Source: Flagellimonas myxillae (lineage in GTDB: Bacteria; Bacteroidota; Bacteroidia; Flavobacteriales; Flavobacteriaceae). From it: a DNA stretch of 64,000 nt. Of the stretch, positions 53,814 to 62,244 are shown one piece after another. Position 1 is the first letter of the stretch, and every line of letters starts with the position of its first letter. The stretch spans positions 1,364,001 through 1,428,000 of the forward strand of contig NZ_JAMFLY010000001.1 of assembly GCF_023502235.1 (NCBI RefSeq), written 5' to 3'. Position numbers and translations under genes: made by a program. Under the pieces are notes generated by a model. It ran no database searches, was not told the DNA's origin, and saw nothing but the letters and a program-made list of their open reading frames with translations.

Positions 53814-55799
53814 ATGAATTTATCCAGAAAAATTTATCCCTTTCTAGTTATATTGATTCTTATTGCAATCCAAGCTTGTAAAAAAGATAGCACTGAAAAT
53901 CCGATTCCTGTAAATGAACCCGCACCAGAAATTACTTCCTTTACTCCTGATTCCGGAACCGAAGGAACTGAAGTTACCATCGTCGGTAAAAACTTTGGTT
54001 CTACCATTGCAAAAAATGAGGTGCGCTTCGGCAATAGCATCGCGGAAATTACATCAGCCAGTACAGTTCAACTTGTCGTGAATGTCCCTGAAAATGCCAC
54101 CACCGCCGCCATTAAAGTTACCGTCGCAGGGCAAAGTGGCAGTAGTGCAACAAATTTTACCGTAAAAGGCTCACCCGCAATCACATCTTTCACTCCCAAT
54201 TATGGAGGAGTGGGCAAGGAAATTGTCATTGATGGGGAAAACTTTGGTGCTACATTAGCTGACAACGAGGTTTTCTTTGGGAATACTATTGCTCCAATTG
54301 CAAATGCCAATGAGGAACAACTTATCGTCAACATTCCCGAAGGTGCCACATCTGGGCCTATTAAGGTAATTACAGGAGGACTTACTGCGACTTCCCAATC
54401 CGATTTTACAGTTGTCCCACCGCCCTTGTTGTCCAATCTTTCCCAATGGGCAGGAAAACCTGGGGACGAAATCACCATTACCGGGGAACATTTTGGGACT
54501 ATCATGGAAGATATTACCGTTATCTTCCATAACGGTATTGATGCAGAAGTGATCCTAGTCGATGACATGGAATTAACAGTAACTGTGCCCGATGAGGCAG
54601 CAACGGGAATCATTTCCGTAATGGTGGACGGACAAAGTGTTTCAACAACCGAAGATTTTATGGTATTCCCTTCAGGTTTTGAAGAACAATTGGCCAAGGT
54701 GTTGGCAAACGATGGTGCGGCTTTTGATTCTTTCGGTGTAGACATTGCTATGTTTGGAGACAAAGCCATTGTAGGAGCGCCCAAGGATGATGACAATGGA
54801 AGCTCTAGTGGCTCTGCGTACATTTTTGAAAGAAATGGCGAAAACTGGGATTTAATGCAAAAATTGATTGCTGATGATGGTGCCGTTAGTGATAACTTCG
54901 GATCATCAGTTGATATCCATGGTGACTATGCCATTGTTGGAGCAACAGGAGGTGATGACAATGGAAGCAACAGCGGTTCCGCATATATATTTGAGAATAA
55001 CAATAATGGGGTTTGGGTGCAAATTCAAAAGCTAATTGCTAACGATGGCGAAGCCAATGATACTTTTGGACGTTCGGTAGCAATTCATGATCAATTTGCC
55101 ATTGTCGGAGCAACAGGAGATGATGATAATGGTTCGTCCAGCGGATCTTCGTACATCTATGCAAACAATTTAGGCTCTTGGAGTTTTCAAAGCAAAATAA
55201 CCGCACCGGATGGTGATATAGGAGATTTATTCGGTAATTCGGTATCAATTTATGGAAACCAAACGATTGTTGGAGCTTCGGGAGATGATAAAAATGGGGA
55301 CAGTAGTGGTTCTGCTTATATTTTTGTCTACGATGCCGGGACATGGAATCTACATAGAAAACTTATCCCCACTGACGGTACAATCAATCAATCATTTGGT
55401 TTTTCTGTGACAATCAATGTCAGCTTTGCAGCTGTGGGTGCTTACAAGGATAACTTTGGTCAGGGAGCGGTCTATCTTTACAAAAAGAGTGATGATTGGG
55501 CTCAAGAAGAAAAGTTAATTGCAAGTGATGGTGAGGCCAATGATAATTTTGGACGATCAATAGCGATTGATGGTAACTCCATAGTGGTTGGAGCCTATGG
55601 AAATGATTTACAACAAGGATCTACCTATGTATTTCAAAATAATGGAGATTCGTGGATACAAAAAAAATTAACAGCCGTGGATGGCGCAGAAGATGATCGG
55701 TTTGGATATTCAGTGGCCATATACGGAAATTATATTGGCATAGGATCAAATAAAGATGATGACAACGGTCAGGATAGCGGTTCTGTTTACTTTTATTAG
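53814..55799 (+). CDS. surface lipoprotein with IPT/TIG and FG-GAP repeats
   Basis: 661 aa from the Met at 53814, whose hydrophobic stretch ends in a lipobox (LIAIQAC); the 43 residues before it in the long frame are the operator and leader. Three IPT/TIG immunoglobulin-like repeats (about 35-280), each starting with xITSFTPxxGxxG and containing ITGxxFG-type turns. Then about seven FG-GAP-like repeats of about 50 residues (about 290-661) with GDxAIVGAxxDDDNGSSSGS, where DDDNG resembles Ca2+ loops, forming an integrin-like propeller. Probably exposed at the surface and binding a polymer or partner cell. The preceding block suggests shared regulation with the T9SS protein at 8858. Confidence 0.87.
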   Translation: MNLSRKIYPFLVILILIAIQACKKDSTENPIPVNEPAPEITSFTPDSGTEGTEVTIVGKNFGSTIAKNEVRFGNSIAEITSASTVQLVVNVPENATTAAIKVTVAGQSGSSATNFTVKGSPAITSFTPNYGGVGKEIVIDGENFGATLADNEVFFGNTIAPIANANEEQLIVNIPEGATSGPIKVITGGLTATSQSDFTVVPPPLLSNLSQWAGKPGDEITITGEHFGTIMEDITVIFHNGIDAEVILVDDMELTVTVPDEAATGIISVMVDGQSVSTTEDFMVFPSGFEEQLAKVLANDGAAFDSFGVDIAMFGDKAIVGAPKDDDNGSSSGSAYIFERNGENWDLMQKLIADDGAVSDNFGSSVDIHGDYAIVGATGGDDNGSNSGSAYIFENNNNGVWVQIQKLIANDGEANDTFGRSVAIHDQFAIVGATGDDDNGSSSGSSYIYANNLGSWSFQSKITAPDGDIGDLFGNSVSIYGNQTIVGASGDDKNGDSSGSAYIFVYDAGTWNLHRKLIPTDGTINQSFGFSVTINVSFAAVGAYKDNFGQGAVYLYKKSDDWAQEEKLIASDGEANDNFGRSIAIDGNSIVVGAYGNDLQQGSTYVFQNNGDSWIQKKLTAVDGAEDDRFGYSVAIYGNYIGIGSNKDDDNGQDSGSVYFY

Positions 55800-55833
55800 A
55801 TAGAGAAACTGGAGCAAAAACAAGTTGACAATT

Positions 55834-55863
55834 AAAAGCGTTGCGCCCAAGTGTAGCGCTTTT
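55834..55863. terminator. intrinsic terminator between IPT/FG-GAP gene and menE
   Basis: AAAAGCG (55834-55840) / CGCTTTT (55857-55863), 16-nt loop, A and T runs on both sides. Convergent genes share it. Confidence 0.65.
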
Positions 55864-57006
55864 TTATTTACTTCTTGTACTGGTTTTCAACGTTTCCAAA
55901 CGGTCTACCTTTCCGCTAGCAGTTTCCTTAAAAGATGACAAAAAGAAGATGTCTTTAGGTACTTCATACTTGTCCAAATCCTTTAGCGATTTTATTTGTT
56001 GAAGCAATTCGGAGCTGTCCGTTTCTTCCCCTTCGATTACCAAAACAAGCTTTTGACCCAGTGTTTCATCGGGGATTCCGACTACAAAAAAGCGGGCGGC
56101 TACTAAAGGAGCTATTTTCTGTTCTATTTGCTCAGGGATAAGCTTTACTCCCCCAGAATTAATAACAGAATCAAATCTACCCAACCACTGGAATTCCGTT
56201 TCACTGTGGAGTACCACGATGTCATTTGTGACTACTGGCTTATCGGAGATTTTGGGGGCGTCAACAACCAGGCAGCCCCGGTTGTCTTTGGAAAAAGTGA
56301 TGTTGGGGAGGGCGGTGAAATTGGATTGTTGGACGGCTCGATTATTAGATTGTTCGACTATTGGATTATTGGAATTCTCAATTTTGAGTTTTGAATTTTG
56401 CATTGACTTTACGGCAACATGGGTTATGGTTTCCGTCATACCATAGGTCTCATAGCATTGGGTGGAAACGGCTTGTAATTTTTCCCGCAAACCAGAAGAA
56501 ACTGGAGCACCTCCAATAATCAATGTCTTTACCTGAGGTAATTGATTCAGGGATTTTTCCACTTGCAGTGGCACCATTGCAGTAAAGTCATAGATCTTTT
56601 GTGTTCCGGACAATGGCAATGACGAGGCTTCCACATAATCCAGGGCTAATCCCAAGACCATAGCCCTTACCAACATCATTTTACCTGCAATTCCGGTACA
56701 CGGCAAACACAGTAAGGCCTTGTCTCCGGGTTGAAGATTAAAATACTCCCCCGATGCAAGAGCAGAGTTGATCATGTGCTCCTTTTTCAGGAGAATTGCT
56801 TTTGGAGCTCCGGTCGATCCAGATGTCCGAACCATGACAGTTGCAGTCTGCATCCCCCACTCCACCAAAAAATCCCCAAGGGATTGCTCAAAGGGGTCAC
56901 CTTCCTTGACAAGGCTATAGCCTACCTCCAGCAATTCATCAAAACCATAATGAATGCCATTGAGGTTAAAGTTTGGATGAATATTATGCCATTGGGGATG
57001 CTGCAT
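55864..57006 (-). CDS. menE: o-succinylbenzoate--CoA ligase with in-frame repeat insertion
   Basis: 380 aa. Menaquinone step that activates OSB with CoA and ATP. ANL superfamily motifs: P-loop VRTSGSTGAPKA (about 59-70), YETYGMTET (185-192), the Asp region WLGRFDSVINSGG with the hinge, and catalytic Lys in TASGKVDR near the C-terminus. The protein is short for the family, as in many Bacteroidota. After THVAVK (residue 200) there is a 28-residue Asn/Gln/Ser-rich stretch (about 202-229) that is not part of the fold and is encoded by repeat-like DNA (56320-56403). The gene overlaps the CPBP protease by 23 nt and belongs to the menC-CPBP-menE unit. Confidence 0.9.
   Translation of the reverse strand: MQHPQWHNIHPNFNLNGIHYGFDELLEVGYSLVKEGDPFEQSLGDFLVEWGMQTATVMVRTSGSTGAPKAILLKKEHMINSALASGEYFNLQPGDKALLCLPCTGIAGKMMLVRAMVLGLALDYVEASSLPLSGTQKIYDFTAMVPLQVEKSLNQLPQVKTLIIGGAPVSSGLREKLQAVSTQCYETYGMTETITHVAVKSMQNSKLKIENSNNPIVEQSNNRAVQQSNFTALPNITFSKDNRGCLVVDAPKISDKPVVTNDIVVLHSETEFQWLGRFDSVINSGGVKLIPEQIEQKIAPLVAARFFVVGIPDETLGQKLVLVIEGEETDSSELLQQIKSLKDLDKYEVPKDIFFLSSFKETASGKVDRLETLKTSTRSK
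56320..56403. repeat. low-complexity repeat-like segment inside menE
   Basis: 84 nt encoding MQNSKLKIENSNNPIVEQSN and eight further residues. Plus strand words: GATTGTT twice, GATTATT twice, TTTTGAATTTTG. This resembles intergenic text at 8550-8640 (TTTTGAATT) and the ATTG heptamers. The length is a multiple of three, so the frame is kept. Confidence 0.65.
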
Positions 57007-57922
57007 CGTTCGAAGCTACAAATTCTTCCTTACTAAGCACGCGACCAAACAGTTTGTCCTTCCAATTGGTCCATTTGTACTTTTTTCCGAAAAGCAACAA
57101 CAACAGTGGGAAAACCACAAAAATCGGAATCAAAACGTCCCAACCCATGGCTGGCTCCGAAACATCCTTGTAAATGGAATGGGTCTGGAAAGCGGTCCAA
57201 TCAGCAGTGACCAACAAGGCAGTGATCAGATTATTGGCGGCATGGAAGCCCAAGGCGAGCTCCAGGCCTTCATCCATCAAGGTCAAGATTCCCAAAAAGA
57301 ATCCCGTGCCTATATAGTAGATCATAATACCCATTCCCAGTTTTTCCACTTCGGGATTGGCAATGTGCATCACCCCAAACAAAACCGACGTTACCACCAA
57401 AGGTATCCACCGTCTTCCCGTGGCAATCCCCAGGCCTTGCATCATGTGGCCGCGGAATAGGTATTCCTCAAAACTAGTCTGAAGGGGTATCAGTAGAATT
57501 GCTATTACCGCCAAGGAAAGAAATTTTCCCAGATCAAAATTGAGGACATAATCGTCTGGTGATAAATAAATATCCAAACCAGTTATCAAAATAGTAACGC
57601 CACCCCATAGACCAAAGGCAAAAAAGATGCGTTTCCAATCTATTTTTTTTCGGGAAGTGGTTAGGGAGGTAATGGATTGTTGGTGAATCAATACCGTCCA
57701 TAGCAGTACAGTTATCAATCCAACGGCCAAAGGCCCCAATGCGGCAATAAGTACCAGATTGGACCCCCATTGTTCTATAAGCTGTTGCATTGCATCTTCC
57801 ACACTTATGGGAGAGTTTACGGTAATGATATAATTGAAAGCCATCAAACTTATAAATCCAAGCGGCAAAAACAGATATTTCCAAAGTCCGATATTGCCTT
57901 TATATCCCTGAGCTATATACAT
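56984..57922 (-). CDS. CPBP family intramembrane glutamic protease
   Basis: 312 aa, about eight transmembrane helices. Abi/CAAX motifs: EEYLFRG (motif 1, EExxxR), FGVMHIAN (motif 2, FxxxH) and GFHAANN (motif 3, HxxxN). Inner membrane. Substrate unknown; such proteins process prenylated or signal peptides or protect against toxins. It lies between menC (10-nt overlap) and menE (23-nt overlap) on the same strand, so it is co-expressed with menaquinone genes, although no direct role in that pathway is known. Confidence 0.9.
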   Translation of the reverse strand: MYIAQGYKGNIGLWKYLFLPLGFISLMAFNYIITVNSPISVEDAMQQLIEQWGSNLVLIAALGPLAVGLITVLLWTVLIHQQSITSLTTSRKKIDWKRIFFAFGLWGGVTILITGLDIYLSPDDYVLNFDLGKFLSLAVIAILLIPLQTSFEEYLFRGHMMQGLGIATGRRWIPLVVTSVLFGVMHIANPEVEKLGMGIMIYYIGTGFFLGILTLMDEGLELALGFHAANNLITALLVTADWTAFQTHSIYKDVSEPAMGWDVLIPIFVVFPLLLLLFGKKYKWTNWKDKLFGRVLSKEEFVASNDAASPMA

Positions 57923-58965
57923 AAATCATCTATTAAATTCGTATTCCAATTTTTGGTCGACCTGTAAAACAATTTTCCTTCGGAAACCTCCAATGGGCCC
58001 TCAAAATTGTTCGTAAACAAGCTGCCTGTTCCCAGCCCCTGAGGCATTTTAAGGTCGAGGGTGCCGGTCCATTGCGCAATGGCATTAAGGCCTATATTGC
58101 TTTCCAACGCACTGGTTACCCACCATCCAATCCCATATTTTTCAGCTATCTGAATCCACTCGGTGGAACCGCTATAGCCTCCAACCAAACTGGGTTTTAA
58201 GATAATGAATTGTGGTTGTATGGTTTGTAGCAATTGTTCTTTTTCCGTTACAGAAAAAATGCCGATCAGTTCTTCATCCAAGGCGATGGGCAAGGGGGTG
58301 TTTTTACAAAGCGAGGCCAACACCTGCCATTGTTTGGGTTTTATGGGTTGTTCTATGGAATGCAATTCATACTGCGCCAAGGTGTTTAATTTTTCCAGAG
58401 CCCTATCCGCGGTAAAGGCCCCGTTGGCATCCACCCGAAGCTCTATTTCTTTGGAAGAAAATCTACTTCTTATGGCATCTAAAATCGACAATTCTTGTGC
58501 AAAGTCAATCGCACCAATCTTCATTTTGATGCAATTGAAACCAGCCTCCAGTTTTTCCTCCAGTTGGGATAGCATAAAGTTTTCATCGCCCATCCATATT
58601 AAACCGTTTATGGGAATGGGGATTTCCTTTGCCAAAAAATCCGATGGGAAAAGCGCAAATGGGTTTTGGGAATTTAGGGACAAAAATGCCTGTTCCAATC
58701 CAAATTGGATGGAGGGAAAATCCCAAAGCTGATCTAGAAGTTCAGTTTCGCCCAAATGGATGTGCTCACAAACCCAAGCCAGTTTGTCCTCGTACTCCGG
58801 AACATCATCGGCGCTCAGGCCCCTTAATATTCCACACTCTCCAATTCCTTTCTTGGAGCCCTCCTCCAAACAGAGGAACCAAGTCTCCTTTTGGGTCATC
58901 ACCCCTCGCGAGGTGCCACTTGGTCTTTTAAAGTTCAAAATGTACTTGGTATAGGTCGCTTTCAT
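57913..58965 (-). CDS. menC: o-succinylbenzoate synthase
   Basis: 350 aa. Enolase-superfamily enzyme dehydrating SHCHC to o-succinylbenzoate. Visible are the catalytic KMK pair in NCIKMKIGAIDF, metal ligands Asp in LRVDANGAF, Glu in HSIEQPI and Asp in IALDEEL, and the second Lys in FIILKPSLVGG. The N-terminal capping domain (MKATYTKYILNFKRPSGTSRG) is typical. First gene of the menC-CPBP-menE unit; the sensor kinase gene ends 38 nt upstream on the same strand. Confidence 0.93.
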   Translation of the reverse strand: MKATYTKYILNFKRPSGTSRGVMTQKETWFLCLEEGSKKGIGECGILRGLSADDVPEYEDKLAWVCEHIHLGETELLDQLWDFPSIQFGLEQAFLSLNSQNPFALFPSDFLAKEIPIPINGLIWMGDENFMLSQLEEKLEAGFNCIKMKIGAIDFAQELSILDAIRSRFSSKEIELRVDANGAFTADRALEKLNTLAQYELHSIEQPIKPKQWQVLASLCKNTPLPIALDEELIGIFSVTEKEQLLQTIQPQFIILKPSLVGGYSGSTEWIQIAEKYGIGWWVTSALESNIGLNAIAQWTGTLDLKMPQGLGTGSLFTNNFEGPLEVSEGKLFYRSTKNWNTNLIDDLCI

Positions 58966-59003
58966 CGAATGGTTCCAAATTTAACCATATTTAGGATGAT
59001 GCT

Positions 59004-60965
59004 TTAGCTAAAGTTGAACCAAAACCTTACTCCTTCGGTGGCTTTGTCAATGTTTAATTTGGATTGCAGTTGGTTTACCAGACGATTCATCAAACGAATC
59101 CCCATGGACGAATGGGCCCGCTCGTCGGCGTCTTCGGGTAAGCCCACGCCATTGTCGGTGTATTCAAAATACCCTTGCTCCCCATTTTTGCGAAGATGAA
59201 TATAGATTTTTCCGTTCTCGTCGTTTTCCGGGAAGGCATATTTAAAGGAATTGGAAACCAATTCATTTAAGATCAAACCAAAAGGAATGGCACGGTCAAT
59301 ATCCAGTTCCGTGCCCTCGGCATCGATGGTAATGCTGATGTTGTGCCCTCCTTTTTTGTACACGGATTGCACGCTATTGATCAGACTTTCGATGTACCCC
59401 TGCATTTCGATAACGGACAGGTCATCGTTCTGATATAATTTTTGATGGATCAATGCCATGGCCTTTACTCTACTCTTTCCTTCTTCCAAAGCTTCGATGG
59501 CCGACTTGCTTCGGGTATTTTTTGTTTGTAGGCTCAATAAGCTGGAAACCATCTGTAGGTTGTTCTTTACCCTGTGATGGATTTCCTTAAGCAACGAATC
59601 CTTTTCGACCAACGCATTTTCGATGATGTGTTTTTGTTCTGCGATCAACCTTTGGTTCTTGATACTCTTTAAATAGGCATAAACAAGTCCAGCAAAGCCA
59701 AGTAAGGTGAAAATCAAGGAAATAAAAACCAGGTTTATCCGCTCATCTTTCGCCTTCATTTCGTTTCGGGTTTGTTCGTTGATTCTTTTTTGCTCGTCTA
59801 TAAGCCGTTGCGAGTTTTCAAGATCTTCGTTGGCCACGATGGTCACCAACTGTTGCTTTATTATGGACGATTGTTTTTGGGAGAGGGAGTCCTTAATGCG
59901 TTCATTGCGCTTATAATAAATGGCGGCACTCCTAAAGTTCTCCACCTTGTCGTAAAAGGCAGCCAATAAACTGTTTCGTTTAATGTTCTGTAAAATGCTG
60001 ATGTTCTCGAAATCGATATCCAAGCTTCGCTTGGCTGCGGCAAACCTTTCCAACTGTAAATTGGCTTCTGCAAGATTCAGGGTGTTTTCGATGACCTCGC
60101 TTTTGTGGTTGTTTCTTGATGAAGTGTTTAAGACCTCAATGCTGTTTTCCAAAAGGGGGATTGCTTCCTCGTACTCACTGAGCAAAACATGGCATTTTCC
60201 GATGTTCCCTTCAATTTCGGCTTTCAGAAGATCGCTTTCGAACAATTGTTCCTCAGTTTTCTCTTTAGAGATATCATTTAAGAAAACGTCCAAGTAGGCC
60301 TTGGCTTTCTTTAACTCGCTCAAGGCAGTGGGCGCAGAATTATCCAAGCGCAGATAGTTGCCCACCTTGCTATGGTATTTGGCCAGTTTGTACGATTCGT
60401 TGTCGGCAATCGTAGGCCTTACCTCCATGATATATTGGTTCCGGGCCTTGCGATGCAACCCTAGATTGCTATAAATATCATAAAAGGCAACATTATTGGT
60501 ATAGCCGAGCTCTCTTTTTTGTTTACGGACTTCGATTTGCTTATCGTACAATTGCAGATTGGCATAATTGTCGTCCAACACCTCCAGCACCGCTTTTCTG
60601 GAGCCTGCATCCAAAGAATCCTTGATGCCATATAGTTCCATGGCCAAGGCTACACTTTTATCATATTCCCCCAAATCGTTGTACAACTGGGCCTGCATTA
60701 CTTGATAAAGTTGACTACCAACCGAATCGTTGATCTTTTGGGCATTGGAGAGGTAGACTTTGACGGTATCCAGCCAATCGTAGGCCGAATTGACGTTGTA
60801 TCGATTTACTGCATTAAAGAAAACATCAAATCTATTCTGGGGACCATTGGCATTTTCGAATTCTGTTAAAACGCTTACTTCCTCACCTTCAACGGATTGG
60901 GCGGATACATTTAACAGCAGTACAAAGAATAAGGCCGAAAATAATAGTTTGAGGTTATGCATCAT
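59004..60965 (-). CDS. TPR-containing sensor histidine kinase, HisKA_2 type
   Basis: 653 aa. Signal peptide or anchor MMHNLKLLFSALFFVLLLNVSAQ, a periplasmic region of TPR-like helical repeats (about 50-360), a coiled coil (about 360-408), one transmembrane helix (about 411-432) and cytosolic HisKA_2 (LLKEIHHRVKNNLQMVSSLL, phospho-acceptor His463 or 464). The HATPase domain has N-box LNELVSNSFKYAF, G1 YTDNGVGLP and SSMGIRLMNRLVNQL. No input domain of known ligand. Its probable partner is the LytTR regulator encoded 490 nt upstream on the same strand. Confidence 0.92.
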   Translation of the reverse strand: MMHNLKLLFSALFFVLLLNVSAQSVEGEEVSVLTEFENANGPQNRFDVFFNAVNRYNVNSAYDWLDTVKVYLSNAQKINDSVGSQLYQVMQAQLYNDLGEYDKSVALAMELYGIKDSLDAGSRKAVLEVLDDNYANLQLYDKQIEVRKQKRELGYTNNVAFYDIYSNLGLHRKARNQYIMEVRPTIADNESYKLAKYHSKVGNYLRLDNSAPTALSELKKAKAYLDVFLNDISKEKTEEQLFESDLLKAEIEGNIGKCHVLLSEYEEAIPLLENSIEVLNTSSRNNHKSEVIENTLNLAEANLQLERFAAAKRSLDIDFENISILQNIKRNSLLAAFYDKVENFRSAAIYYKRNERIKDSLSQKQSSIIKQQLVTIVANEDLENSQRLIDEQKRINEQTRNEMKAKDERINLVFISLIFTLLGFAGLVYAYLKSIKNQRLIAEQKHIIENALVEKDSLLKEIHHRVKNNLQMVSSLLSLQTKNTRSKSAIEALEEGKSRVKAMALIHQKLYQNDDLSVIEMQGYIESLINSVQSVYKKGGHNISITIDAEGTELDIDRAIPFGLILNELVSNSFKYAFPENDENGKIYIHLRKNGEQGYFEYTDNGVGLPEDADERAHSSMGIRLMNRLVNQLQSKLNIDKATEGVRFWFNFS

Positions 60966-61077
60966 TAATCTTACGGGTAGTGCTTAGGAAGATTTAAATT
61001 TGTACTTTCTGTGTTTTAATGGTTATTCCTTCTCTTAATTAAACAGTGTCCTTTTATTTTAAACGCAGGATTTGAAA

Positions 61078-61085
61078 CAAAATTA
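61078..61085 (-). promoter_or_regulatory. -7 element TAATTTTG of the sensor kinase gene
   Basis: Minus strand TAATTTTG, exact TAnnTTTG. It lacks a TTG at -33, but the direct repeats at 61115-61144 begin 29 nt upstream, as expected for an activator-dependent promoter. The leader would be about 105 nt. Confidence 0.4.
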
Positions 61086-61110
61086 AATCCATTCCGAAAG
61101 ACTTGTTCGG

Positions 61111-61144
61111 TATTGTTGTGAAAGTGCCCATTTCTGTTGTGAAA
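61111..61144 (-). promoter_or_regulatory. direct-repeat operator candidate upstream of the sensor kinase gene
   Basis: GTTGTGAAA occurs at 61115-61123 and 61136-61144: identical 9-bp repeats with a 12-bp spacer (21-bp period), the layout bound by LytTR regulators. The 12-mer TATTGTTGTGAA at 61111 also recurs at 61351-61362. Confidence 0.45.
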
Positions 61145-61229
61145 CGACTCTATGTGTATGCAAATATGCATTTTACCGATGTTTTGTGCATTTCATGGAA
61201 TCTGCAGGATATTTAAAGGCGGGGCAAAC

Positions 61230-61259
61230 AAAAAAGGTCCTGTCAGTTACGACAAGACC
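61230..61259 (-). terminator. hairpin with T run, minus orientation, no gene in front
   Basis: GGTCCTGTC (61236-61244) / GACAAGACC (61251-61259), with one G-T pair and a 6-nt loop; on the minus strand it is followed by TTTTTT. The DNA before it (61260-61400) holds no convincing protein gene, so it may end a small RNA or act in the kinase leader. Apart from this hairpin, the repeats and the -7 element, I see nothing in the 490-nt gap 60966-61456. Confidence 0.5.
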
Positions 61260-61406
61260 CTTTTACGAGAACACTATATGAAAATGAAAAAATTACTTTT
61301 CTGAATTAATAACACTGCTAAAGTAGCTGCATACCCCCACAAGCGAAAACTATTGTTGTGAACCCGTCAAAACTTGTGGTTATTCTTACAAATAAGGGGG
61401 TGATAC

Positions 61407-61427
61407 AAAAAAAGTGCCCTAAGGCAC
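61407..61427 (-). terminator. intrinsic terminator of the LytTR gene
   Basis: Minus strand GTGCC-TTAG-GGCAC then seven T. Stem 61414-61418 / 61423-61427. Lies 29 nt after the LytTR stop; the same GTGCC/GGCAC stem is used at 51409-51422. Confidence 0.8.
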
Positions 61428-61456
61428 TTTTAATTTTTAAATGTATTGTAAGTCTA

Positions 61457-62242
61457 TCAACTGTTCATGGAAGAGATAATAAACTCCTTGAAATCCTTTG
61501 AGATTGGGATCAGGTTATTGTTTATCATAATGTCCTTGGAGTTGATGGCATCAATATGGTCCACATTCACGATGTAGGATTTATGTGCCCTATAGAATTT
61601 GTTCTTCGGAAGTTTTTCCAGATAATCCTTTAGGGGAGATCGCACCAAAAACTTCTTATCCACGGTGTTGACCTCAAGGTATACATTGTCCGCTTTGATA
61701 AATTGGATATCTGTAAACTGAATCCTGTAATACAGATGTTGTTTCTTTACAAAAATCGAATCCTTCAACACGGAGTTTGAGGTAAAAGTGTCACCCTCAT
61801 TTCCTGCTATCTCCTTACTTTTTTCTTTTCGGGCATAATCGAAATTGGAAAGTGCAATTTCAATAGAAGTGTATAAATCTTGTTGCTCAAATGGCTTTAC
61901 CAAGTAGCCATCAGGTTTAACCGTCTTCGCATTTTCAACGGTAGCCCTGTCTGAGTTGGAGGTTACAAAAATGAAAGGAATGTTATATACATCTCTTATG
62001 TGTTTTCCAAGATCAATCCCTGTTTTATCGGAAGCTAAAATAATATCAATAAGTACCAAGTCCACATGGTTGTTCTTAAGTACTTCCACAGCCTGTTCGT
62101 AAACTATTACATTGTCCACAATTTCATACCCAATTTCCTCGAGCATGGATTGCATGTCGTCTGCAATAATTACGTTGTCCTCTACAATCAGTATTTTAAT
62201 GGGGTGTTCCAAATTGTCAATGTTTAGTGGGTTGCTGACCAA
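61457..62242 (-). CDS. LytTR family response regulator
   Basis: 261 aa if started at the TTG at 62242. Receiver domain from PIKILIVEDN: acidic ED pair, phospho-acceptor Asp66 (LVLIDIIL), Thr in FVTSNSD, Lys in YLVKPFEQ. Linker about 135-160, then the LytTR DNA-binding domain (about 160-258, RIQFTDIQFIKADNVYLEV, KFYRAHKSYIVNVDHI). No ATG exists between the menA stop and the receiver domain, so a TTG (62242 or 62212) must be used. The TTG lies 2 nt after the menA stop, giving a tight operon. Likely the partner of the HisKA_2 kinase; candidate targets are the 21-bp-spaced repeats in this window. Confidence 0.92.
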   Translation of the reverse strand: MVSNPLNIDNLEHPIKILIVEDNVIIADDMQSMLEEIGYEIVDNVIVYEQAVEVLKNNHVDLVLIDIILASDKTGIDLGKHIRDVYNIPFIFVTSNSDRATVENAKTVKPDGYLVKPFEQQDLYTSIEIALSNFDYARKEKSKEIAGNEGDTFTSNSVLKDSIFVKKQHLYYRIQFTDIQFIKADNVYLEVNTVDKKFLVRSPLKDYLEKLPKNKFYRAHKSYIVNVDHIDAINSKDIMINNNLIPISKDFKEFIISSMNS

Positions 62243-62244
62243 AA

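Noticed and set aside
61278..61304. Tiny plus-strand frame MKMKKLLF
   Set aside because: Eight codons, no promoter or conservation evidence; may be the remnant of a gene start but cannot be supported.
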